DNA of 16,207 nt from JAFGKK01 sp049684495 (lineage in GTDB: Bacteria > Chloroflexota > Anaerolineae > Anaerolineales > RBG-16-64-43), in NCBI GenBank assembly GCA_049684495.1, contig JBAVFZ010000346.1:1-16207 (forward strand), in the 5' to 3' direction. Shown here in pieces: positions 1-6,741 of the stretch. How positions within the stretch are numbered: position 1 is the stretch's first letter; the number at the start of each line of letters is the position of its first letter. The notes below the pieces were generated by a model. That model had not been told where the DNA came from. It saw nothing but the letters and a program-made list of their open reading frames with translations, and made no database searches. Position numbers and translations under genes: made by a program.

Positions 1-43
1 GGCCAGGGCCGGAGCCGCCGGCCATTGGGCAGCATTCCATCCA

Positions 44-547
44 ATGGATAGAAAATGGATTATGCGAAAACCCTCAACATTATTTAAAGCGCTGCTTGTT
101 TCCATATTACTGGTGAGCGTCGTCCTGGTTGGGTTGGCCGATTATGCTACCGGCGCAGAGCTCGCCTTCTCGATCTTCTACCTCTTCCCGATCGGGATTG
201 CCGCTTGGTACGTTGGATGGCGGGCCGGCATTTTCATATCCATCGGAAGCGCTTTTTGTTGGTACGTCGCCGACGTTCTTGCGAGAATTGATCCTTATGC
301 CTACCCCCTAATTCCGGCGTGGAATGCCGGGGTAAGGCTCATCACATTTCTTACGATTACCATTCTTCTCCACGAGATACATGAAATTCTTCTGCGCGAA
401 TCGCTTCACGCGCGAGTGGACTACCTTACGAAAGCCGCCAACGCCAGATACTTTTACGAAGTGATCCAAGCTCAGATTTCCCTCTGCAACGGAATAAAAG
501 GCCCTTTAGCATCATCTATCTCGATATGGACAACCTCAAACAATTGA
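44..547 (+). CDS. Diguanylate cyclase, N-terminal membrane part (frameshifted gene, first half)
   Basis: This reading frame holds the membrane anchor and the beginning of a diguanylate cyclase that continues in another frame at 526-930. Residues about 10-110 contain roughly four hydrophobic segments (LLVSILLVSVVLVG, then FSIFYLFPIGIAAWYVGW, then ISIGSAFCWYVADVL, then LITFLTITILLHEI). They are followed by the typical entry sequence of a GGDEF domain, DYLTKAANARYFYE (family consensus DxLTGLxNRRxF). After residue about 146 the translation stops making sense and ends at a TGA (545-547). Reading in frame +1 from about 481 restores a normal GGDEF sequence (LQRNKRPFSIIYLDMDN). The start at 44 is the first ATG in frame; another ATG lies at 62, and neither has a strong ribosome binding site. 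Upstream sequence is cut by the window edge. The membrane part probably senses a signal, which cannot be identified. Confidence 0.75.
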   Translation: MDRKWIMRKPSTLFKALLVSILLVSVVLVGLADYATGAELAFSIFYLFPIGIAAWYVGWRAGIFISIGSAFCWYVADVLARIDPYAYPLIPAWNAGVRLITFLTITILLHEIHEILLRESLHARVDYLTKAANARYFYEVIQAQISLCNGIKGPLASSISIWTTSNN

Positions 548-930
548 ACGATGCGTTCGGTCATTCCACCGGCGACCTTGCCCTAAAGGAGACCGTATCG
601 GTGTTAAAACGCACTTTGCGGCCAAGCGATGTAGTCGCCAGGCTGGGCGGAGATGAGTTTACCGCGTTGCTCCTGGAAGCGGATGCCAATGCCGCAGAGA
701 TCGTTTCTGCCCGGATACAATCGGCTCTCCGCCAAAACTCCGGCAAGCGGTACCGGGTCACCTATAGCATCGGCGTCATCACCTGCCTATCGGCGCCGAA
801 GTCGGTGGATGAAATAATAGAGAAAGCGGATAACCTCATGTATGAAGCAAAACGCGACGGGAAGGATACGATAAAGCTGGCTTCCTACGGCGGCCCTGAC
901 CAATCCGCGGGTCAAACCGATCCCGGATAG
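526..930 (+). CDS. Diguanylate cyclase GGDEF domain (frameshifted gene, second half)
   Basis: This is the catalytic half of the same diguanylate cyclase, which makes cyclic di-GMP from two GTP. The active-site loop is intact as LGGDEF (646-660). The metal-binding Asp is present in LDMDNLKQLND, and an RxxD inhibitory site (RPSD, 619-630) lies five residues before GGDEF, as is canonical for feedback inhibition by c-di-GMP. The tail ADNLMYEAKRDGKDTI matches the usual domain end. The true coding sequence in this frame begins well before the internal ATG at 526: the codons from about 481 already read as GGDEF domain. The ATG at 526 is therefore not a real start, and this entry should be joined to 44-547. 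All catalytic residues are kept, so the break is either recent or a one-base error in a short C run. Confidence 0.8.
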   Translation: MDNLKQLNDAFGHSTGDLALKETVSVLKRTLRPSDVVARLGGDEFTALLLEADANAAEIVSARIQSALRQNSGKRYRVTYSIGVITCLSAPKSVDEIIEKADNLMYEAKRDGKDTIKLASYGGPDQSAGQTDPG

Positions 931-936
931 AAACAT

Positions 937-963
937 CCCCGCTTCTCTGCAAAATACGCGGGG
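937..963. terminator. Weak hairpin between convergent genes
   Basis: CCCCGC (937-942) pairs with GCGGGG (958-963) across a 15-nt loop. It lies between the end of the diguanylate cyclase and the end of the convergent glyA gene, where a bidirectional terminator is expected. There is no T run on either strand, so the assignment is tentative. Confidence 0.3.
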
Positions 964-1001
964 TGGTCGCGGACATCATCACTCAAAAAGCAGACAGAAT
1001 A

Positions 1002-2495
1002 TTACGGGATTTCCAATTCCGGATAGAGTGGATATCGTTTCAGCAATGCTTTGACGCGCGATTGCGCTTCCCCGGCGATGGTATTCTCCAGGTTGAATTT
1101 CGCAAGGCTTTTCTTTGAAGGATTTTCCTTTTCCATCGCGGGAGTGACATTCTTAAGCACGCGGGCCATGACGGAGGCGATTTCCTTCATTTCCGGTATC
1201 CCCATTCCCAATGTCGTCGTGGCGGGTGTTCCAATGCGGATCCCGCTGGTATACCAGGGGCCGTTGGCGTCGAAGGGCAGCGCGTTGCGGTTCAAGGTCA
1301 GGTTGCAGGACCGTAAAGCGGCTTCCGCCTGGCGCCCCGTCAATCCATAGCTCCCGGCGACATCCACCAGGAGCAAGTGGTTTTCCGTTCCGCCCGTCAG
1401 CACCCGCATTCCTTCCGCCTGGCAGGCGTCCGCCAATGCCTGCGCATTTTCCACGATCCTCGCGGCATAAGTACGGAATTCCGGGGTGCCGGCCTCCCGC
1501 ATCGCCACCGCTTTGGCCGCCAGGACGTGCGGCAACGGTCCGCCCAAAATCGACGGGCAGCCTTTATCCACCCATTCGGCGAATTCTTTTTTGCACAGGA
1601 CGATCCCGCCCCGCGGCCCGCGCAGGGTTTTATGCGTGGTGGTGGTGACGACATGCGCATGCGCCACCGGGTCGTAATCGCCGGTGAATACTTTGCCGGC
1701 CACCAATCCGGCAAAATGCGCCATGTCCACGAGGAAGACGGCTCCCACTTCTTCCGCCATTTCCCGCATCTTGGCAAAATTGATCTTCCGGGAATAGGCG
1801 CTGTATCCCGCCATCAGGATCAGCGGGCGGATTTCGCGGACCTGTTGGTGGATCTGATCCAAATCCAGCCGGCAGGTTTTCGGATCCACCGAATAGGAAT
1901 ACGCGTCGAATAATTGGCTGGAAATATTGTGACGGTATCCGTGCGTCAGGTGCCCTCCCGAATAATAATCCAGCGCCAGCAAGCGTTGGTTGTGAAATTC
2001 CTCCCTCACCTTGGCCCATTCCTCGCGGGTGAGTTTGGAGGGATCCTTCTGGTTCATGATTTCGAGCTGCTTCGATTCCACGCGCGCCAGGAGGATGGTC
2101 AGGAACGCCACCAGGTTGGCATCCGCCCCTGAATGCGGCTGCACATAGGCGTGGTCCGCGTTGAACAATTCACATGTCAGGCGCACGGCTTCCGCTTCGA
2201 CCGCATCCACGTTGTCGCAACCCGCATAAAAGCGGTGCTGCGGGAAGCCCTCGGCATATTTATCCGTCAGGAGATTGCCCATGGCCAGCTGGGTCGCCAG
2301 GGAAGAATAATTCTCGCTGGCGATCAGCTTCAGGTTGCTCCGCTGGTCCTGCAATTCATGCAGGATGGAATCGGCGATGAGGGGGTTGCCGATCCGGATG
2401 GTTTCGAGCGCGGCAAAGAAGGATACCGCGGCCGGATTGAGTGATTCCAAATTCCTGCCCGATAAATATTTAACAAGGAGGGATGAATTATCCAT
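1002..2495 (-). CDS. glyA: Serine hydroxymethyltransferase, long (Chlamydia-like) type
   Basis: A cytosolic PLP enzyme that interconverts serine plus tetrahydrofolate with glycine plus 5,10-methylene-THF, the main entry of one-carbon units. The predicted protein has 497 residues, versus about 415-420 for common bacterial GlyA. Family signatures are IASENYSS (Glu61), HSGADAN (121-127), LVDMAHFAGLVAG (about 255-267) and the PLP site TTTTHKTLRGPRGG with Lys289. Extra length comes from an N-terminal extension of about 40 residues, a charged insertion at about 138-176 before SGGHLTHG, and a C-terminal tail ending RYPLYPELEIP. From memory, chlamydial GlyA proteins share this layout and the HSGADAN and YPLYPE sequences. 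The frame stays open upstream to 2876, but the ATG at 2495 is preferred: it has GGAAGGA about nine bases upstream, and the longer reading overlaps the methyltransferase. It lies 137 bp downstream of that gene on the same strand. Confidence 0.93.
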   Translation of the reverse strand: MDNSSLLVKYLSGRNLESLNPAAVSFFAALETIRIGNPLIADSILHELQDQRSNLKLIASENYSSLATQLAMGNLLTDKYAEGFPQHRFYAGCDNVDAVEAEAVRLTCELFNADHAYVQPHSGADANLVAFLTILLARVESKQLEIMNQKDPSKLTREEWAKVREEFHNQRLLALDYYSGGHLTHGYRHNISSQLFDAYSYSVDPKTCRLDLDQIHQQVREIRPLILMAGYSAYSRKINFAKMREMAEEVGAVFLVDMAHFAGLVAGKVFTGDYDPVAHAHVVTTTTHKTLRGPRGGIVLCKKEFAEWVDKGCPSILGGPLPHVLAAKAVAMREAGTPEFRTYAARIVENAQALADACQAEGMRVLTGGTENHLLLVDVAGSYGLTGRQAEAALRSCNLTLNRNALPFDANGPWYTSGIRIGTPATTTLGMGIPEMKEIASVMARVLKNVTPAMEKENPSKKSLAKFNLENTIAGEAQSRVKALLKRYPLYPELEIP

Positions 2496-2632
2496 TACAC
2501 CTATTCCTTCCGGAGTGGATGGGGATATCCAATTATTACATATTTCCTGAAGAAAACAGGAGAAAAACGCCGCACAGAATAATATCGAAAGAATTTGACA
2601 AGATGGATTATGAAAGAGCAAGTTGGCTCGGG
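2496..2632 (-). other. AT-rich spacer between methyltransferase and glyA
   Basis: This spacer is clearly AT-richer than the flanking genes and probably carries a separate glyA promoter on the minus strand, but I could not fit a -35/-10 pair with normal spacing. It includes a small TCCTG/CAGGA hairpin and the glyA Shine-Dalgarno sequence at its low-coordinate end. It leaves open whether glyA belongs to the upstream transcript. Confidence 0.4.
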
Positions 2633-3277
2633 TTATCCTCCGCCGCTGTTGCTCAACCCTGCTTTTCTCCCGACCGCAACAAAGATCGGGAGGGGTTTCA
2701 CCGTCCCATCCGGACCGCAGGCATTGCAGGTGCCCTCGGCGCAATCCACATCCACTTCGATTAAACCTGCCTCCCCCAGCCATCGCCGGATATCGGAACG
2801 CTCGAATCCCATCCACAGGTCGGCCATCTGTTCCCCCTGCCAGGTGTGGTCGTGGGTGTCGAGGTCGGTGAGGCACAGCACCCCTCCCGGTTTGAGTACG
2901 CGCACCATTTCGCGGATCGCCGCCAACGGTTCGGGTGCGTGGTGCAGGTACATGTTCGCGAAAACGCCATCCAGGATTGCGTCGGCCAAAGGCAGGCTAT
3001 CGCCCGGCGCTTCGTGGAACTCGATATTATGGAAGGCGGCCAGGTTGCGGCGGGCAACGTCAAGCATGGCCGGGCTGGCATCGAAGCCGTATACCTTGCC
3101 GGCATTGCGCACCAATCCCTCGGCGACAAACCCGGTGCCGGTACCCACGTCGGCCACAACAGCGCCCGGCGCCAGGTTCGCTTTGGCAATCGCCGCATCG
3201 CGCATGTGTTCGGTGAAATACCCGGCGCGGATTTCATCCCACTGCCCGGCCACCTTTGCGAAATAATCGTCAGTCAT
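2633..3277 (-). CDS. Class I SAM-dependent methyltransferase with C-terminal Cys cluster
   Basis: A soluble methyltransferase of 214 residues in the UbiE/arsenite-methyltransferase-like superfamily. Motif I is VADVGTGTGF (about 41-50), the acidic residue binding the SAM ribose is in VYGFDAS (Asp66), and the later strand reads VFANMYLHH followed by RVLKPGGVLCLTDLD (about 126-140). The substrate is not evident. After the catalytic core comes a cysteine cluster, C179-x4-C184-x2-C187 in CAEGTCNACGPDG, then LPIFVAVGRK. Such a cluster suggests metal, metalloid or Fe-S related chemistry, but this is inference. The gene starts 30 bp after the stop of the QueG-like protein on the same strand, so the two are very probably co-transcribed. 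Confidence 0.85.
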   Translation of the reverse strand: MTDDYFAKVAGQWDEIRAGYFTEHMRDAAIAKANLAPGAVVADVGTGTGFVAEGLVRNAGKVYGFDASPAMLDVARRNLAAFHNIEFHEAPGDSLPLADAILDGVFANMYLHHAPEPLAAIREMVRVLKPGGVLCLTDLDTHDHTWQGEQMADLWMGFERSDIRRWLGEAGLIEVDVDCAEGTCNACGPDGTVKPLPIFVAVGRKAGLSNSGGG

Positions 3278-3307
3278 GGTTTTTGTCTTCTCCTCGCTAT
3301 CGCCATT

Positions 3308-4018
3308 TCAGTTTTCGTTTCCAATCTCATTCTGCGCCTTGTTTCTTTTCAATCCGGCGGGGCAGGCGGCACGGCACCTCCAGCAGCCTTCAATCATCGT
3401 TCCTTTGGGCAAGCGCTTCAATAAATTCGGCCGGCAGAGGGCCTGATCGACCTGTTGGATCCCGACGATCGCGCCGACCGGGCACGCTTTTTGGCACGCC
3501 GTGCACCCATCGGCGCAAGGCTCCCATTCCAGAATCGGATCAAAGGGAAGATCCACATCGGTCACCACCGACACCAGATGCACCCGGTTGCCAAACCGGG
3601 GAGTGATCAACAGCGAGTTCCTGCCGAGCCGGCCCAGGCCCGCCGCCTGCGCGGCATGTTTGTGCGAGAGATCCCCGCGGCCGTATTGGCGGTCCGCCTC
3701 CCAATGCGCATAAGGCTCATCGGCCGGAACCGGCACCGCCCGTCCGCCGGATTCTTCCAAAAAGAGCGCCACCTGCGCCGCCGCGAAATCCAGCCGCGCG
3801 TGGGCTATTTCCATCGCCCGGTGATAGGCGGTCGCCGGGCCGACGAGTGCGCCGTTGGGAATCCGCCGGGCGCAGGAGATGACGGCTTTGGCGCCGGGCA
3901 GAATATCTTCCGGATGGTGCCCGGCCGGAGCAGCCGCGAAACGTTCGATCGGCGCCACCCCCGTCAGATCCATGCCGATATCCCGCGTCCGTTGCTTTAC
4001 GTCGCCTGCCAAGTCCAT
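3308..4018 (-). CDS. QueG-like double [4Fe-4S] cluster protein (short form)
   Basis: A 236-residue member of the epoxyqueuosine-reductase-like family (COG1600 type), probably cytosolic. The family core HAAQAAGLGRLGRNSLLITP is at about 121-140. Eight cysteines suit two [4Fe-4S] clusters: C168, C172, C175 and C179 (CADGCTACQKACP), then C195, C212, C215 and C219 (CWRCRAACP). Genuine QueG is about 350-390 residues, carries a C-terminal HEAT-like region and has an Asp in a DWAxxAGLG context as catalytic acid. Here the protein ends right after the clusters, and by eye the aligned position is His121. It is therefore unlikely to be a true epoxyqueuosine reductase; an electron-transfer or corrinoid-related role is possible but unproven. 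The ATG at 4018 has AAGGAAGGG upstream. It lies 41 bp after the regulator gene and 30 bp before the methyltransferase. Confidence 0.85.
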   Translation of the reverse strand: MDLAGDVKQRTRDIGMDLTGVAPIERFAAAPAGHHPEDILPGAKAVISCARRIPNGALVGPATAYHRAMEIAHARLDFAAAQVALFLEESGGRAVPVPADEPYAHWEADRQYGRGDLSHKHAAQAAGLGRLGRNSLLITPRFGNRVHLVSVVTDVDLPFDPILEWEPCADGCTACQKACPVGAIVGIQQVDQALCRPNLLKRLPKGTMIEGCWRCRAACPAGLKRNKAQNEIGNEN

Positions 4019-4059
4019 GCCGCACCCTTCCTTATTAAATATTTCCCATCATCCGGAAA

Positions 4060-4857
4060 TTACCGGGTGTGCGGTACTTCCCGCAATCCTTCGGCCAGAG
4101 CGTCCTTGAGTTCAGCGGACATTGACCTTCCAAACCGTTCGATGATTTTGTGAAGGTAGACTTCGTGGCGGATGTATTCTTCCGTAACCAGGATCAATGC
4201 CGGGCTGTGGGACCAGGCCGCCTGGCAAGTCTCGGCCGGTTCGATCTCCCCCACCAGCGCCTCCATTCCATCTACCACCACGTTGAGCGAGGTATCGCAC
4301 TGTTGCACAAGCTCGGCTTCAAAGGCATGCTGATAGTGCCTGCCTACCTGCGGCGCATTCTCCCCGCAGCTGATCATGACGATCCGAATGCCCCGGCCGG
4401 AGGCGGCCTCCAATTCCGGCTGCAATTGCCGCAGGGTTTCACCCCATCCCACCAGATAAACGCTTTCCTGCGCCCGGGAGATCATCGTCTGCGCCCGCCT
4501 CAGGATATCTTCGCGGCCGCGCAAATTCCAAATGCTCTCCGTCGCCGGAGCGGCCATCACTTTTTTAAGCTCGATTTCCAGCGTGGACAGGGTCCCGTCA
4601 AATTGCTCCTGCAGCTGCGCCAGAAGCTCATGAACAGCCAGGGGACTGTATTCGGCAGGTTCGGTCTCGAGCATAACCGCGTACCCCTTGCCGGTCAGCC
4701 GCTCCAGCGTCTCGTATATCCGCGAGCGCGGGACACCGCACAGTTTGCTCAGTTGATAGCCGGTAACCGGGTTTTTCTTCAATAATCCCAAATAGACCCG
4801 GGCTTCATAGGTGGAAAACCCCAGTTGCTCAAACGCGGCCATAACTTGCTTGCCCAA
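4060..4857 (-). CDS. TrmB-family transcriptional regulator
   Basis: A DNA-binding regulator of the TrmB family. Residues about 5-70 form the winged helix-turn-helix (FEQLGFSTYEARVYLGLL, then SKLCGVPRSRIYETLERL, then the wing GYAVMLETEPAEYSPL). A short coiled linker follows, then an effector domain with SVYLVGWGETL and GIRIVMISCG. Three starts are possible: TTG at 4869, TTG at 4857 and ATG at 4842. I chose 4857 because GGAGG (4867-4863 on the minus strand) sits exactly five bases before it, giving 265 residues. It is the first gene of the minus-strand block and sits directly behind a strong promoter overlapped by palindromes, so autoregulation is likely. TrmB relatives often sense sugars or other small ligands; the ligand here is unknown. 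Confidence 0.9.
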   Translation of the reverse strand: MGKQVMAAFEQLGFSTYEARVYLGLLKKNPVTGYQLSKLCGVPRSRIYETLERLTGKGYAVMLETEPAEYSPLAVHELLAQLQEQFDGTLSTLEIELKKVMAAPATESIWNLRGREDILRRAQTMISRAQESVYLVGWGETLRQLQPELEAASGRGIRIVMISCGENAPQVGRHYQHAFEAELVQQCDTSLNVVVDGMEALVGEIEPAETCQAAWSHSPALILVTEEYIRHEVYLHKIIERFGRSMSAELKDALAEGLREVPHTR

Positions 4858-4868
4858 TCCAGCCTCCA

Positions 4869-4897
4869 ATAGTGGTCACTATAGTAGTTACTACTAT
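4869..4897. promoter_or_regulatory. Double palindromic operator in front of the TrmB-family gene
   Basis: Two adjoining inverted repeats share the outer sequence ATAGT...ACTAT. The first, 4881-4897, is ATAGTAGT-T-ACTACTAT, perfect 8-bp arms around one base. The second, 4869-4882, is ATAGTG-GT-CACTAT, perfect 6-bp arms, and overlaps the first by two bases. The first covers the end of the -10 box and the predicted +1. The second lies in the short leader just before the Shine-Dalgarno sequence. The position fits repression by a dimeric regulator, most simply the TrmB-family protein encoded immediately downstream. Confidence 0.7.
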
Positions 4898-4924
4898 TCT
4901 AAACCGGCAATTATTGGTTGTCAA
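4896..4924 (-). promoter_or_regulatory. Sigma-70 type promoter of the TrmB block
   Basis: On the minus strand, a perfect -35 TTGACA (4924-4919) is followed by a 17-bp spacer and a -10 TAGAAT (4901-4896, five of six consensus). The predicted start of transcription is near 4889. This is the clearest promoter in the window and would drive the regulator, the QueG-like gene and the methyltransferase. Confidence 0.75.
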
Positions 4925-5136
4925 GGCAAGATCAACCAAATCTTCGCGATCGCAGTCCCGCGCTTCCCTGTAAAAAGTCCGAGGGTACATCCGGGACGGG
5001 TTGGGCCTTTGGTTTTGAGTATTCGATGGTATCCGCTCCGGTGTGGCATCGGGTAAAATGACTCAAATTTGGCACAACCGGCCAATCCTATGAGCTGCCG
5101 CCGATATACGGCAGGAACAAAAAAAGGAAATGTTGA

Positions 5137-6537
5137 ATGATAAAAAAGGTGGATCTTCAAAACGAAATGTACTCGCAAATCCATGGCAAGGAGCTTTTCG
5201 AGCAAGCCAAATCCTATGCCTATAGCTATTTGAATAGTGTCTATGACCGGAACGTTTTCCCGACGGATGATGCCATCAATAAACTTGGAACTTTTAATGA
5301 ACCCTTAGCGGAAGCCCCGGGAAATCCGGGCGAAATCCTGCGGGCGTTGCACGAACACGGTTCGCCCGCCACCGTTGCCCAAACGGGTGGAAGGTACTTT
5401 GGCTTTGTGAACGGGAGCTCGGTTCCTGCCGCCTTGGCCGCCAAATGGCTGGCGGATGTTTGGGATCAAAATGCCGCGCTGTATGTGATATCTCCCATCA
5501 TTTCCCAATTGGAAGCCACATGTGAAAAATGGCTGGTGGATCTCCTGCGATTGCCCGATGGGACATCCGCAGGATTTGTCAGTGGTACTTCCACAGCTAT
5601 CTTGTGCGGACTGGCCGCCGGACGCAACGACCTGCTGAAACGCCAGGGCTGGGACGTGAACTCGGACGGTTTGTTTGGCGCGCCAAACCTTCGGGTGGTA
5701 TTGGGTGCCCAGGCGCACGCCACCGTGTTTAAAGCGCTTGCGTTGTTGGGCCTCGGCAGGGCGCGCGTTGAAGTAGTGCCCACGGACAATCAAGGACGCA
5801 TGCTGGCGGAAAAAATCCCCGAATTGGACAGCCATTGCCTTGTGATCGCTCAGGCGGGAAACGTCAACACCGGTTCCTTTGACCCGTTCGATGAAATTTG
5901 TGATCGCGCCCGGCGCGCGGATGCCTGGGTTCACATAGACGGCGCCTTCGGACTTTGGGCGGCCGGATCACGAACAAAAAAACTTCTTTCGCATGGCATC
6001 GAAAAAGCCGACTCGTGGTCCGTCGATGCGCATAAAACGCTCAATGCCCCTTATGACTGCGGCATCATTCTTTGCGGACATCGTGAAGCGATGGTTACCG
6101 CGATGCAAGCAACCGCCTCATACATTCATTACAGCGACAAACGGGATGGAATGCTTTATACACCGGAAATGTCGCGGCGTGCGAGAGTCGTCGAACTTTG
6201 GGCAACGCTGAAATCACTTGGAAAAGGCGGGGTGGAGGAATTGGTGGATCGCCTTTGTGATCACGCCAAGGGGTTCGCCGAGAATTTGCACGCCCGGGGA
6301 TTTCGTATTCTGAATGATGTCGTCTTCAATCAAGTTCTTGTCGCCTGCGATACGCCGGAACAAACGAAAGCGACGCTTGAACACATCCAAAAGTCCGGGG
6401 AATGCTGGTGCGGAGGGGCTGTCTGGAATGGCGAGCCGGTAATTCGAATCAGCGTATGTTCCTGGGCAACCACCAAAACCGATGTGGAACGTTCCGTAGC
6501 CGCTTTTGTAAAAGCCCGCGAAATGGTCCTGTCATAA
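5137..6537 (+). CDS. Group II PLP-dependent amino acid decarboxylase
   Basis: A 466-residue cytosolic enzyme of the glutamate/aromatic-L-amino-acid decarboxylase family (fold type I). It removes the alpha-carboxyl group of an amino acid, but the substrate cannot be read from the sequence. Signatures are GGRYFGFVNG (about 84-93), the cofactor-contact segment GFVSGTSTAILCGLAAGR, HIDGAFG with Asp268 that pairs with the PLP ring nitrogen, and SVDAHKT with the Schiff-base Lys300. The C-terminal RISVCSWATT strand matches the small domain. Length is normal for the family. The ATG at 5137 follows an A-rich AGGAAA ribosome site about seven bases upstream. It is divergent from the TrmB block and monocistronic by appearance. 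A small stem (CTGCCG 5095-5100 with CGGCAG 5109-5114) precedes the ribosome site and could influence initiation. Confidence 0.9.
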   Translation: MIKKVDLQNEMYSQIHGKELFEQAKSYAYSYLNSVYDRNVFPTDDAINKLGTFNEPLAEAPGNPGEILRALHEHGSPATVAQTGGRYFGFVNGSSVPAALAAKWLADVWDQNAALYVISPIISQLEATCEKWLVDLLRLPDGTSAGFVSGTSTAILCGLAAGRNDLLKRQGWDVNSDGLFGAPNLRVVLGAQAHATVFKALALLGLGRARVEVVPTDNQGRMLAEKIPELDSHCLVIAQAGNVNTGSFDPFDEICDRARRADAWVHIDGAFGLWAAGSRTKKLLSHGIEKADSWSVDAHKTLNAPYDCGIILCGHREAMVTAMQATASYIHYSDKRDGMLYTPEMSRRARVVELWATLKSLGKGGVEELVDRLCDHAKGFAENLHARGFRILNDVVFNQVLVACDTPEQTKATLEHIQKSGECWCGGAVWNGEPVIRISVCSWATTKTDVERSVAAFVKAREMVLS

Positions 6538-6544
6538 AAAAATC

Positions 6545-6579
6545 CCGGACCGGCATAAGCCGCCCAACGCCGGTTCCGG
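6545..6579 (+). terminator. GC-rich hairpin after the decarboxylase gene
   Basis: CCGGACCGGC (6545-6554) pairs with GCCGGTTCCGG (6569-6579) with a single bulged T. It begins eight bases after the stop codon. No T run follows, so it may act as an mRNA-stabilising or Rho-assisted end, or be part of the adjoining dispersed repeat. Confidence 0.45.
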
Positions 6580-6605
6580 CGGATCCTTCGACAGGCTCGG
6601 GGTGA
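6580..6605. repeat. HPEPVEG-type dispersed intergenic repeat
   Basis: The segment GATCCTTCGACAGGCTCGG (6582-6600) followed by GGTGA matches an intergenic element familiar from many environmental bacterial genomes. Read on the minus strand it gives the well-known false peptide HPEPVEGS. It lies directly after a GC-rich hairpin, as such elements often do. Recognition is from memory of the motif; no second copy occurs in this window. Confidence 0.55.
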
Positions 6606-6741
6606 AATCAGCGCGTCTTGCCTCAAATAGCGAAAAAAAGGAGTGAGTCTCGCCAGCCCCGTCGACGCCTCCGAGTCAGTATGCAGGGCGGTTGGTGAAA
6701 AGCATTGTAATAGGAAATATATGCAGAAAATGGAGGAGTAA

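Noticed and set aside
1377..1913. 178-residue plus-strand open frame inside glyA
   Set aside because: Antisense shadow of a strongly conserved enzyme; His/Arg-rich composition without family features.
2496..2876. N-terminal extension of the glyA reading frame by 127 residues
   Set aside because: It overlaps the end of the methyltransferase on the same strand in another frame, has low-complexity non-family sequence, and the ATG at 2495 has a good ribosome site and family-like N-terminus.
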